A stretch of 24,859 nt of DNA, taken from the IMG/VR virus record IMGVR_UViG_3300027659_000195, positions 1 through 24,859 of that record. One strand, written 5' to 3'. A model generated the notes under the pieces. The model was not told where the DNA came from, did not search any database, and worked only from the letters and a program-made list of their open reading frames with translations. Origin of the DNA: a virus. Made by a program: the position numbers and the translations under genes. Of this stretch, positions 7,285 through 13,666 are shown one piece after another; position 1 is the stretch's first letter; every line of letters starts with the position of its first letter.

Positions 7285-7609
7285 ATACTATAAAATCATT
7301 TGTTGTTGAATTAGAAACGTATTGGTTATTGTTAACCGAAAACGTAACTAAACTTTGTGCCGTGCAAAATACTCGGTCTTTATATATAATGGTTGTACCT
7401 ACTCTTAAAACTAAATTGTAAAAATGTCCTTCTACTAAACCAAAGGTTGCTGTAATCGTGTTTATATAGTCTCCTGTTGTGCTTGAAGTAATCGCTACAG
7501 GTGTTGTTACGTTTGTTTGTTCGTCCGTTAGTTCTAAAACATTAAAGGTATTGTCTCTTGGAATAAAACTAAACGTCTGCGGACTTGTAGAAGGTGTTAA
7601 TACTATCAT
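7277..7609 (-). CDS. Small beta-rich structural protein, unassigned
   Basis: A 110-residue protein with alternating hydrophobic and Thr/Ser-rich strands (PQTFSFIPRD, HFYNLVLRVGTTIIYKDRVFC), predicted to be a beta sandwich. It lies between the tail tube gene (with a terminator between) and the portal, overlapping the portal start by 8 bases. Its single Cys lies in the segment DRVFCT. I have seen similar short beta proteins before portal genes in flavobacterial phages. Roles such as capsid decoration or neck protein are possible but unsupported. Confidence 0.6.
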   Translation of the reverse strand: MIVLTPSTSPQTFSFIPRDNTFNVLELTDEQTNVTTPVAITSSTTGDYINTITATFGLVEGHFYNLVLRVGTTIIYKDRVFCTAQSLVTFSVNNNQYVSNSTTNDFIVYE

Positions 7610-7653
7610 ATAGTTATAATTAAATATTCGTGTTTTTGTTCTTTTTTTAAGAC

Positions 7654-7684
7654 AAAAAAAAAGCCACTCAATAAGAATGGCTTT
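7654..7684 (-). terminator. Intrinsic terminator after the tail tube gene
   Basis: Read on the minus strand, the hairpin has arms AAAGCCA (7684-7678) and TGGCTTT (7666-7660) around an 11-base spacer whose inner bases can extend the stem. A run of nine T (7662-7654) covers the end of the stem and continues beyond it. It lies 20 bases past the tail tube stop and before the 110-residue gene, so it probably lowers expression of the genes that follow. Confidence 0.75.
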
Positions 7685-7703
7685 AAAAATAATTTTTTAA
7701 GTT

Positions 7704-8273
7704 TTAATTACTTTGAATTACACAAGCAGGTCCTACTACTGTTGAAATTGCAGCATTTCCATAAGGTGAAGCAATATTTACGTGGTTTGCAGGAATTTGC
7801 TCCATCGCAACCAAAGTCATTGTATATCCGTTAAAATCACCATACGCATTTCCGTTTGTAAGTACGCCTGTAGTTACATCCATACCGTTTTCTAAACCTG
7901 CTAAAAAGAATTTATTTGAATTAGTTTGTACTAAAACATTTGGTCTTCCAAAAGCAAGAAGTTTCATTTGTTTTGTAGTAACTGCGTCTAAACCTTTAAG
8001 TGTAAAACTTAAAGTTTGCTCAACAAATGTTGTTCCGTTTTCTCTTGAACTTGTTATTGTTTGCTCAAATGTATTAGCACCTTTTAAATCAAATTTATAA
8101 ATAGTTGATGTTGCAGGTGTAAGTGCTATTGCTGTTATTTGGTCTGATAAATCAGTTGCTCCGTAAGTTACGCCTGTTATAAGACCGTTATTAATTACAT
8201 AGATGGCTTTTAATCCACCCACTCCTGTGGTACAGTCTTCTACTCGTCCGTGTGTTATTGTTGCACAAGCCAT
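7704..8273 (-). CDS. Major tail tube protein
   Basis: A 189-residue beta protein matching a pattern I know from Bacteroidetes siphophages: MACATITHGRVEDC at the start, GGLKAIYVIN, then YKFDLKGANTFEQTI, SSRENGTTFVEQTLSF, AFGRPNVLVQ, AGLENGMDVTTG and GYTMTLVAMEQIPAN. Tail tube proteins stack as hexamer rings to form the tail lumen. The gene directly follows the major capsid gene and is bracketed by hairpins on both sides, which fits high, separately controlled expression. Cys at positions 3, 14 and 184 are notable for an extracellular particle protein. Confidence 0.75.
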   Translation of the reverse strand: MACATITHGRVEDCTTGVGGLKAIYVINNGLITGVTYGATDLSDQITAIALTPATSTIYKFDLKGANTFEQTITSSRENGTTFVEQTLSFTLKGLDAVTTKQMKLLAFGRPNVLVQTNSNKFFLAGLENGMDVTTGVLTNGNAYGDFNGYTMTLVAMEQIPANHVNIASPYGNAAISTVVGPACVIQSN

Positions 8274-8292
8274 TTCGTTTTGTTTTTATGTG

Positions 8293-8322
8293 AATAAAAT
8301 AAAGCGCAGTTGCCTACGCTTT
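8293..8322 (-). terminator. Hairpin after the capsid gene, GCAA tetraloop
   Basis: On the minus strand a 9-bp stem (AAAGCGTAG with CTGCGCTTT, one T-G wobble) closes a GCAA loop of the stable GNRA class. It is followed by ATTTTATT. It lies just after the major capsid stop and before the tail tube gene. The T tract is imperfect, so it may act as a partial terminator or as a 3'-end stabiliser of the capsid transcript. Confidence 0.6.
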
Positions 8323-8332
8323 TTATTTAATA

Positions 8333-9277
8333 TTATACTCCGTAAAGTACTACGTCTGAACCGATACCGTATTGAATACCTGCGTTGTAACGTAAAATTA
8401 CACGTACATTTTGTGAACCGTCAATATCCGACATATCAATAGTTTTCACAAGTGAATTGTCATTTAAAAGACCGCAACCAAAATAAAGGTTATCAACTGT
8501 TGTTGCAATCATATTGTTTGCACCAAGTCCGTTAGCCATAAAAATTGGAATACCGTCGTAAGATAAACTTCCGTTTGTGTACCATTGTGTTCCTTGTGTG
8601 TTTGTTCCGTTTGCTCCTAAACCTGAAGCACCAAAACCACCTAATGCACGAACGTACAATTTAGCTATCTTTTGAGATACATAAATTCTTAATCCTTCCT
8701 GTCCATAGAGTGAAGCGGGGATTAAATCTACTGTTCTACCGATTTCGCCAATTACTGTTGTTGCGTCTAAAGTTGTTGTTAATGGAGAAGAAACGTCAAT
8801 AACGTCTGCGTCTGCTAACATCAAAGTTTTAAATCCTGCAAATTCTCCTGCTGTTGCGTTTGTTCCGTTCCAAATTGTAGTTTCAATTTTAGCTGCAACT
8901 TTAGCTGCTACGTGTGCAATTAAGAAATCTGCAAAAGTTTTAGGCAACGTTTTGAACGCTGAATAACCCATACTTGCTGACTGCCAAGATTGAGCCAAGT
9001 CTGTTTTACAAAGTTGGATGTTTACTTGAAATTCTTCTGTTGTTAATACTCTTTCAGTTAGTGTTACCGTTCCTGAAGCTGTGAAATCACAAGTTGCGTT
9101 TGCTACGATGTCACCTGTAGCGACTTTTTGCATAACTTGTTTGTAAGCAACGTTTGGAAGTATAGATACTCCGCCTTGCTCTAATGTTGGTGCAGACAAT
9201 AAAGCTGCTGCTAAATACTTACCTGCAAACTCACCTGCGTAAGTTGTAGTAATTACGGGATTTGAACCAAATGGCAT
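8333..9277 (-). CDS. Major capsid protein, HK97-fold type
   Basis: A 314-residue protein placed after a protease and a scaffold candidate. It has an N-terminal arm, a long helical segment with KTFADFLIAHVAAKVAAKIE (spine-helix-like), Gly/Ala-rich loops, and a C-terminal beta portion ending in a hydrophobic strand (GIGSDVVLYGV). This fits the HK97 fold used by tailed phages. The sequence is close in feel to flavobacterial phage capsid proteins (VSILPNVAYKQVMQKVA, EEFQVNIQLCK). It is followed at once by a hairpin and the tail tube gene. Codon use is richer in G+C than the neighbours, as expected for a highly expressed gene. Confidence 0.8.
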   Translation of the reverse strand: MPFGSNPVITTTYAGEFAGKYLAAALLSAPTLEQGGVSILPNVAYKQVMQKVATGDIVANATCDFTASGTVTLTERVLTTEEFQVNIQLCKTDLAQSWQSASMGYSAFKTLPKTFADFLIAHVAAKVAAKIETTIWNGTNATAGEFAGFKTLMLADADVIDVSSPLTTTLDATTVIGEIGRTVDLIPASLYGQEGLRIYVSQKIAKLYVRALGGFGASGLGANGTNTQGTQWYTNGSLSYDGIPIFMANGLGANNMIATTVDNLYFGCGLLNDNSLVKTIDMSDIDGSQNVRVILRYNAGIQYGIGSDVVLYGV

Positions 9278-9303
9278 TTTGTTAAGTTTTTAAATTGTTA
9301 ATA

Positions 9304-9879
9304 CTAATTGTTTATTTTTTCTATAATTGAATCCATAATTGAACGTGGTCTTTTACTTGCGTATTGGAAGTGTTCAATTTCATTCGTGTTTTCAGGGTTA
9401 AATGCAATAGGTTTTACTTCGGTAAGTTCGGTTGCTTCTGTTGCAACTTCTTCAACTTTCGATAGTAATTCGATTTGTGCTTTTAACTCTATATTTTCTT
9501 GTGTTAATTTTTCTATTTCTGCAAAGAACGTTTCTTTAACTACGCTTTCAATTGTCTTCTTTGCTGTTGGTGTTGTTGTTGCTTCTACTTCAACTTCTAC
9601 TTCCGGTGCTTCTTCAACAACTTCTTCTTCAGTTGCAACTTCTTTTATTTCTAAAATAATACCTTCAACTTCAACTACTAAAATACGTCCGTCTTCTAAC
9701 TCATATTCTCCGATTGGAACAGGTATTTTTTGTTCGTCTTCAGTTACAATAAAAACTTCTTTGTCAGTTTCAAAAGCATCCGCTTCAAAAATAGTGATGC
9801 CGTCTATTAACTTCATTGTTTCCAATTTCACTTCCATTCCTAAAAGTGTTTTGATTTGATTAATTACGCTTGTTTTCAT
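9304..9879 (-). CDS. Capsid scaffolding protein candidate
   Basis: A 191-residue acidic protein directly upstream of the major capsid gene. The N-terminal 80 residues form a small beta-like unit (DGITIFEADAFE, KIPVPIGEYELEDGRILVVE). A Glu/Val-rich disordered stretch follows (about 82-104), then a predicted coiled coil (about 110-145, with KLTQENIELKAQIELL) and a C-terminal tail with KRPRSIMDSIIEKINN. Acidic, coiled-coil, low-complexity proteins in this position are usually scaffolds that guide procapsid assembly and are then removed, here perhaps by the XkdF-like protease. An open frame of 183 codons on the opposite strand is a mirror of its acidic composition and not a gene. Confidence 0.65.
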   Translation of the reverse strand: MKTSVINQIKTLLGMEVKLETMKLIDGITIFEADAFETDKEVFIVTEDEQKIPVPIGEYELEDGRILVVEVEGIILEIKEVATEEEVVEEAPEVEVEVEATTTPTAKKTIESVVKETFFAEIEKLTQENIELKAQIELLSKVEEVATEATELTEVKPIAFNPENTNEIEHFQYASKRPRSIMDSIIEKINN

Positions 9880-9897
9880 ATTTCGTGTTTTGTTTAA

Positions 9898-10263
9898 TTA
9901 AAATTGAGTAATATATTTTTTTAATTCATTATTTGATTTAATAAGTTCTCTTGCTACATTACCATAATTAAAAACTTCTTTGGGAACATCAATACCTAAA
10001 TCACGGGCTTTATTTTCAAAAGTAATTACTGCGTTTAATAAATCATTTGCTAGTTTATCAGTTGACGGCAAATCTACTTTAATCATTCCAATTAAAGTAA
10101 TTGCTTTTTTTACTTCTGAAATATCTTTATTAATAAAACCTATTTGAGTTGTTACTTTGTCGGAATCTTTTTTTAAAGCATCTAATAATCCTAACTCAAC
10201 TTCGTGTTTTGCTAACTCCGTTTTGTCGGATAACTTGTTGTAAACGTTTTGTAGTGTGTTCAT
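9898..10263 (-). CDS. Helical protein of the head module, paralogue A
   Basis: A 121-residue, nearly all-helical protein without recognisable catalytic motifs. Residues around 19-34 (AKHEVELGLLDALKKD) and 86-96 (ARDLGIDVPKE) match similarly placed segments in the protein at 10600-10968, so the two look like diverged copies. It lies between a Cys-rich mini-gene and the scaffold candidate. A structural or assembly role is plausible from position only. The start at ATG 10263 is preceded by an A/T-rich leader. Confidence 0.6.
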   Translation of the reverse strand: MNTLQNVYNKLSDKTELAKHEVELGLLDALKKDSDKVTTQIGFINKDISEVKKAITLIGMIKVDLPSTDKLANDLLNAVITFENKARDLGIDVPKEVFNYGNVARELIKSNNELKKYITQF

Positions 10264-10306
10264 ATATGTATAATTTAATTGTTTATTATTTGTTGTATTT
10301 TCAATT

Positions 10307-10453
10307 TTAAACTGCGCCTATTCCTTGTGCTTGTAGACTACCGTCACAACATTTTATTGAGTAGGTTTTATTGTCTTTACATAGGCAACCACGTTGTCCG
10401 CCTTTAGGACTTGTTTTAGCTTGTGCTACTTGTTTTGTTATTTTTTTACTCAT
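10307..10453 (-). CDS. 48-residue Cys-rich mini-protein
   Basis: A short gene, ATG-started, with Cys at 23, 25, 35 and 36 in a GCLC ... CCDGS pattern and a C-terminus of QAQGIGAV. The spacing CxC-x9-CC could bind one metal ion. I recall short phage proteins of this kind with CCDGS and QGIG endings in Bacteroidetes phages, with no known function. The ATG shares bases with the stop of the 45-residue basic gene (ATGA), so the two are coupled. Confidence 0.7.
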   Translation of the reverse strand: MSKKITKQVAQAKTSPKGGQRGCLCKDNKTYSIKCCDGSLQAQGIGAV

Positions 10454-10587
10454 CGTCCTTGTCGTGTATAAGTTTTTGTATAATTTTTACTTGACTTTAA
10501 TTTGCTATTTCGTGTTTTTGCGTGTACTCCTGCACGTTTAACTTTCGGTTTTTTAAGATGAACTTTAACGTTAGTTTGCTTCGCCAC
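10450..10587 (-). CDS. 45-residue basic mini-protein, GTG start
   Basis: A Lys/Arg-rich gene with the segment KRAGVHAKTRNSKLKSSKNY and a C-terminus of RQGR. GTG is the first possible start, because an in-frame TAG lies two codons upstream, and it falls 13 bases after the previous stop. I recall near-identical patterns (GVHAKT, SKNYK, QGR) in small Bacteroidetes phage and plasmid proteins. The strong positive charge suggests nucleic-acid contact, perhaps as a minor head protein, but this is inference. Confidence 0.7.
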   Translation of the reverse strand: MAKQTNVKVHLKKPKVKRAGVHAKTRNSKLKSSKNYTKTYTRQGR

Positions 10588-10599
10588 TTGCTAAAATTA

Positions 10600-10968
10600 T
10601 TATAGTAATTTTGCTAATTTATTTCCCATATCTCTTGCTTCGTTGCTTTTATCGATAGCATCTTTTTCAAGTTTTATAATGTCACTTGGCAATTTAATTC
10701 CTAATTCATTTGCTTGGTCTTCAGTTTTATTATACCTTCCAAACCAAGACATATATAAATCTTTTACTTTAATAAATTCATTTGATAAATTCTTAACTTG
10801 ACTTTGCAAAGATTTAAAATCATTATTATAAGAATCAAATAATTTGTTATATGCAATAGCATCAGTTTTTAATACATCAATAGAACCTAATTCAACTTTT
10901 TGACTTGCTAATTTTGCTTCTACCTTTGCAGTAATGTCTGCAATAATTAATTCTTTAGTTGTTTTCAT
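10600..10968 (-). CDS. Helical protein of the head module, paralogue B
   Basis: A 122-residue helical protein with a central coiled-coil-like region (SLQSQVKNLSNEFIKVKDLY). It shares two sequence blocks with the protein at 9898-10263: KVELGSIDVLKTD near residue 24 and ANELGIKLPSDI near residue 86. Equal length and equal block spacing argue for duplication. Its start overlaps the end of the protease gene by 14 bases. Function unknown; position suggests a head or scaffold-related role. Confidence 0.6.
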   Translation of the reverse strand: MKTTKELIIADITAKVEAKLASQKVELGSIDVLKTDAIAYNKLFDSYNNDFKSLQSQVKNLSNEFIKVKDLYMSWFGRYNKTEDQANELGIKLPSDIIKLEKDAIDKSNEARDMGNKLAKLL

Positions 10969-11542
10969 TTTCCGTTATTATTTGTTTTATTTTATCTATT
11001 AAAATTTCATCTTCGTTAATTAAACTCATTTCGTATTTGTCGGCAAAATAACCTTCAATAGAAAATCCTTTTACTTCGCCTAATTTTACTTTGTTCCAAA
11101 TTTCATCGTTGTTTACTTTCATAGAAATTACCCAAGTACCTTTTGGAAAGTTAAAACCGTAGTTCATACTTTTGTCGTTTTTTCCTTCTGTAATCCAACT
11201 TTCGACAACACTCATTCCTTCTAACTTTTGTTTATGTTCTAAAGTTGCGTTGTTTTGGTTGCTGTTCATAAAAAACAATTCACTTGCTTTTCTTACAGTT
11301 TCTTCAGAAAAGTAAATATAGTATTCTTCGTTCTTGTCGTTCTTGCGGTAAATTTGTTTGTTAGGAATTAAAGCCGCTCCCATTAAAATACGCTTTTCAG
11401 CATCAACTTCTTTTAACTCTATTTCGTGTTTTTTTAGTGCTATAAAGTCGCTTTCGATTGCAGGACTTTCAACAACTGAAACTGCGTCTATTCCGCTTGT
11501 TTCGTCTTTTTCGTCAATTATTAATTCAACTATTCTATACAT
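10955..11542 (-). CDS. XkdF-like prohead serine protease candidate
   Basis: A 195-residue protein resembling PBSX XkdF, a family related to phage prohead serine proteases. The pattern GAALIPNKQIYRK (55-67) and YYIYFSEETV (74-83) is followed by a candidate catalytic His in LEHKQ (H103), ESW (114-116), PKGTWVISMKV and a candidate catalytic Ser in GFSIEG (S161). Such enzymes trim scaffold, capsid and portal during maturation. The position, two head-module genes and two mini-genes before scaffold and capsid, fits. The protein is short; longer relatives carry extra C-terminal domains. Confidence 0.78.
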   Translation of the reverse strand: MYRIVELIIDEKDETSGIDAVSVVESPAIESDFIALKKHEIELKEVDAEKRILMGAALIPNKQIYRKNDKNEEYYIYFSEETVRKASELFFMNSNQNNATLEHKQKLEGMSVVESWITEGKNDKSMNYGFNFPKGTWVISMKVNNDEIWNKVKLGEVKGFSIEGYFADKYEMSLINEDEILIDKIKQIITENENN

Positions 11543-11580
11543 AATATATTAATTAAATTATTGTTTGTTTGTTGTATTTT

Positions 11581-13506
11581 TTAGCCGCCTAAAGTTGCGT
11601 TTGCTAATCTATTTCTATCAAGTGATTGTTGTGATGTTACTTGACCCGAAACAACATAGGCTTGTATTGGTTGTTGTCCTAAACTTGCAAGTTGATTAAC
11701 CCCACTTTGTCCAACTACGTTAAATTGTGGTGCTGACATTGTTGGAGCTGTGCCACCTGTATCTGCGCTTGGTGTTCCGCCACCTTCAAATTGTTGTGAT
11801 GCTATTTTTCTAATATTTGAAAGTCCAACTGCTACTGCTCCTGCTGCTGCTATTGGTGCTAAACCTATACCAATTACAGGAACTGCTAAAGCGGATTTGT
11901 AAGCCGACATTGCTGAAGTATAAGTGTCTATTGTTGTTTGCGCTATGTTAGATGCTTTTTGAATAACAAAAGCCGTTTTCATTGCCTTCTTGTTTTTACC
12001 TGCAAACAAAGTAGCTACGTCCGCAAAAGCTTGAAAACTATCTTTAACTAAAGTTAATTGTTGTTGTAAGATGGCGGCTTTTTTTTCTTTTTCTTCTTTT
12101 GCTATTTCTATTGATTTTTCGGATATTGCTTTTTCTCCTTCAAGTCTTTTAGTTCCTGCGGTTACCATTTCAGAAATAACAGTTTGAGAATTTGTTAATC
12201 TTGTACTTGCGTCTGCATCGTCATATTTTTTTGTTATTGCTGCTAAACTTAAACGCTTTTCTTCTTCTAATGTTGAAACATCAATCTTGGCTTTTTTGCC
12301 TTCTTCAATTAATCTTGTGTATTTTTTGTTTATTGCATCAACTTCTTTTTCTTCGTCTGTTAAATTACTAACTCTTATTTCTTCTTTTAATGTATTTATG
12401 CTTTCTTTTAAAGTTTTAATACGTTCTAATTCAACTTTAGCCGCTTCTTCGTTTTGTTGTTTAATTGCATCGTTATGCGTTTTGTTTGATTCTTTTAACT
12501 TCGTGTTTTTGTCCGTGATTTCCTGTTGAACTTCAACTGCGTTTTTTCTTATAATATCTTTTTTATTTTTTTCGGCTTCTTCTAAATCTTTACGTTCTTC
12601 TGCGGACGCTTTTCTTGATTCAATTGTTATTTCTCTTTGCTTTTCGATTAACTCATCACTTGCATCTGAATTAATTAAATTTGCTAAAGTATTCTTGTTT
12701 TTCTCGTATGTATTTTTTGCCGTTGCTAAACTTGCTTTGTTAAGTGCAACTTCTTCTTCTGCGTGTTTTAACGCCAACGCTCTTAATGCTTTTGTACTTG
12801 CACCGGAAGCTTTTGCCATTTCGTATTCGTGTCCGTTCTTTGTTTTTAATGCTTCACTTGCACGTTCACTTGATTTTATTTGTTGCTTTAAAGCAGCATC
12901 ATTTTTTTTAACTGCTGATTCGTTTTTTGCCGTTGCTTCTGTACTTGCTTGAAACATTTTTACCAAAGCGTAACCTGCCGCTATTAAAGCCGTGATAGTA
13001 AGAACAATTGCAGCTGCCGGATTAGCAGCCATAACTGCGTTGTAAACGGCTTGTGCTGCCGTCATTATTCTTTGAACAATAGTATTTGCTTTTAATACCG
13101 CTCCAAGTTGTTTAAAACTATCTATGCTTTCACCAATTGCTTGTGCGCCTGAAGCCAATGCCATTGCACTTTGAACTTTTAACAATGCTTTTTCTACGTC
13201 TTCGTTTTGTTTTCCAAACGCTCCTAATGCACCGGTAACAACTGAAAAGCCACCTGCAACACCTGTTAACGCACCGCTCAACGCTTTAAACTTTGCATCA
13301 GGGTTAAACGCATCAGTCAACGCTTTTGCATCGCCAATTTTGTCTTTAAGAATAGCTGCTTTCTTTGCGGCTTCAACTGCTTGTGCTGAAGTTGCTCCGA
13401 ACTTTTCCGCCAACGTTTGAACTTCAACTTGTGCTTGTTTAAGTTGTTGTTTTAAATTGCCTAAATTAGAACTTACTTCTAATTCAATTACTTTTTTTTC
13501 AGCCAT
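11581..13506 (-). CDS. Tail tape measure protein
   Basis: A 641-residue protein with the composition of a tape measure: a helical N-terminus with repeated Gln/Lys heptads, Ala/Gly-rich stretches, a hydrophobic segment around 163-184 (AAAIVLTITALIAAGYALV), and a long Lys/Glu coiled coil (about 190-470). A second Ala/Gly hydrophobic region (about 540-575) and a Gly/Gln-rich end follow. It sets tail length and is ejected with DNA. By the usual 0.15 nm per residue it suggests a tail near 95 nm, an estimate only. It overlaps a 55-residue gene upstream by 8 bases. Confidence 0.85.
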   Translation of the reverse strand: MAEKKVIELEVSSNLGNLKQQLKQAQVEVQTLAEKFGATSAQAVEAAKKAAILKDKIGDAKALTDAFNPDAKFKALSGALTGVAGGFSVVTGALGAFGKQNEDVEKALLKVQSAMALASGAQAIGESIDSFKQLGAVLKANTIVQRIMTAAQAVYNAVMAANPAAAIVLTITALIAAGYALVKMFQASTEATAKNESAVKKNDAALKQQIKSSERASEALKTKNGHEYEMAKASGASTKALRALALKHAEEEVALNKASLATAKNTYEKNKNTLANLINSDASDELIEKQREITIESRKASAEERKDLEEAEKNKKDIIRKNAVEVQQEITDKNTKLKESNKTHNDAIKQQNEEAAKVELERIKTLKESINTLKEEIRVSNLTDEEKEVDAINKKYTRLIEEGKKAKIDVSTLEEEKRLSLAAITKKYDDADASTRLTNSQTVISEMVTAGTKRLEGEKAISEKSIEIAKEEKEKKAAILQQQLTLVKDSFQAFADVATLFAGKNKKAMKTAFVIQKASNIAQTTIDTYTSAMSAYKSALAVPVIGIGLAPIAAAGAVAVGLSNIRKIASQQFEGGGTPSADTGGTAPTMSAPQFNVVGQSGVNQLASLGQQPIQAYVVSGQVTSQQSLDRNRLANATLGG

Positions 13507-13666
13507 TATTCTTTAGTTTTTTTTCTATTAACCTTTTGCGTTGTGCTTGTTTCCATTGTTCTTTTATGCTTGTTGTAAATTTATATTTACCCTTTGCTAT
13601 GTCTATGTTTTCACTTTCTCCGTAAAAATCACTTAATAAAAGCATTTCTATTATTTTGTTTATCAT
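13499..13666 (-). CDS. 55-residue basic mini-protein before the tape measure gene
   Basis: A short gene starting MINKIIEMLLLSDFYG and ending in a Lys-rich helix (QWKQAQRKRLIEKKLKNNG). Its ATG shares bases with the stop of the 767-residue tail gene (ATGA), and its own stop lies inside the start of the tape measure gene, so it exactly fills the gap. No family recognised. The place directly before a tape measure gene is often held by tail assembly chaperones, but it is too short to call one. Confidence 0.65.
   Translation of the reverse strand: MINKIIEMLLLSDFYGESENIDIAKGKYKFTTSIKEQWKQAQRKRLIEKKLKNNG

Noticed and set aside
9308-9859. Plus-strand 183-codon Ser/Thr-rich frame
   Set aside because: It is the reverse complement of the acidic, coiled-coil scaffold candidate; low-complexity Glu/Val coding produces Ser/Thr-rich shadows.
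10264-10599. Apparent 336-base gap without genes
   Set aside because: It contains two coupled mini-genes (45 and 48 residues), so it is not empty.
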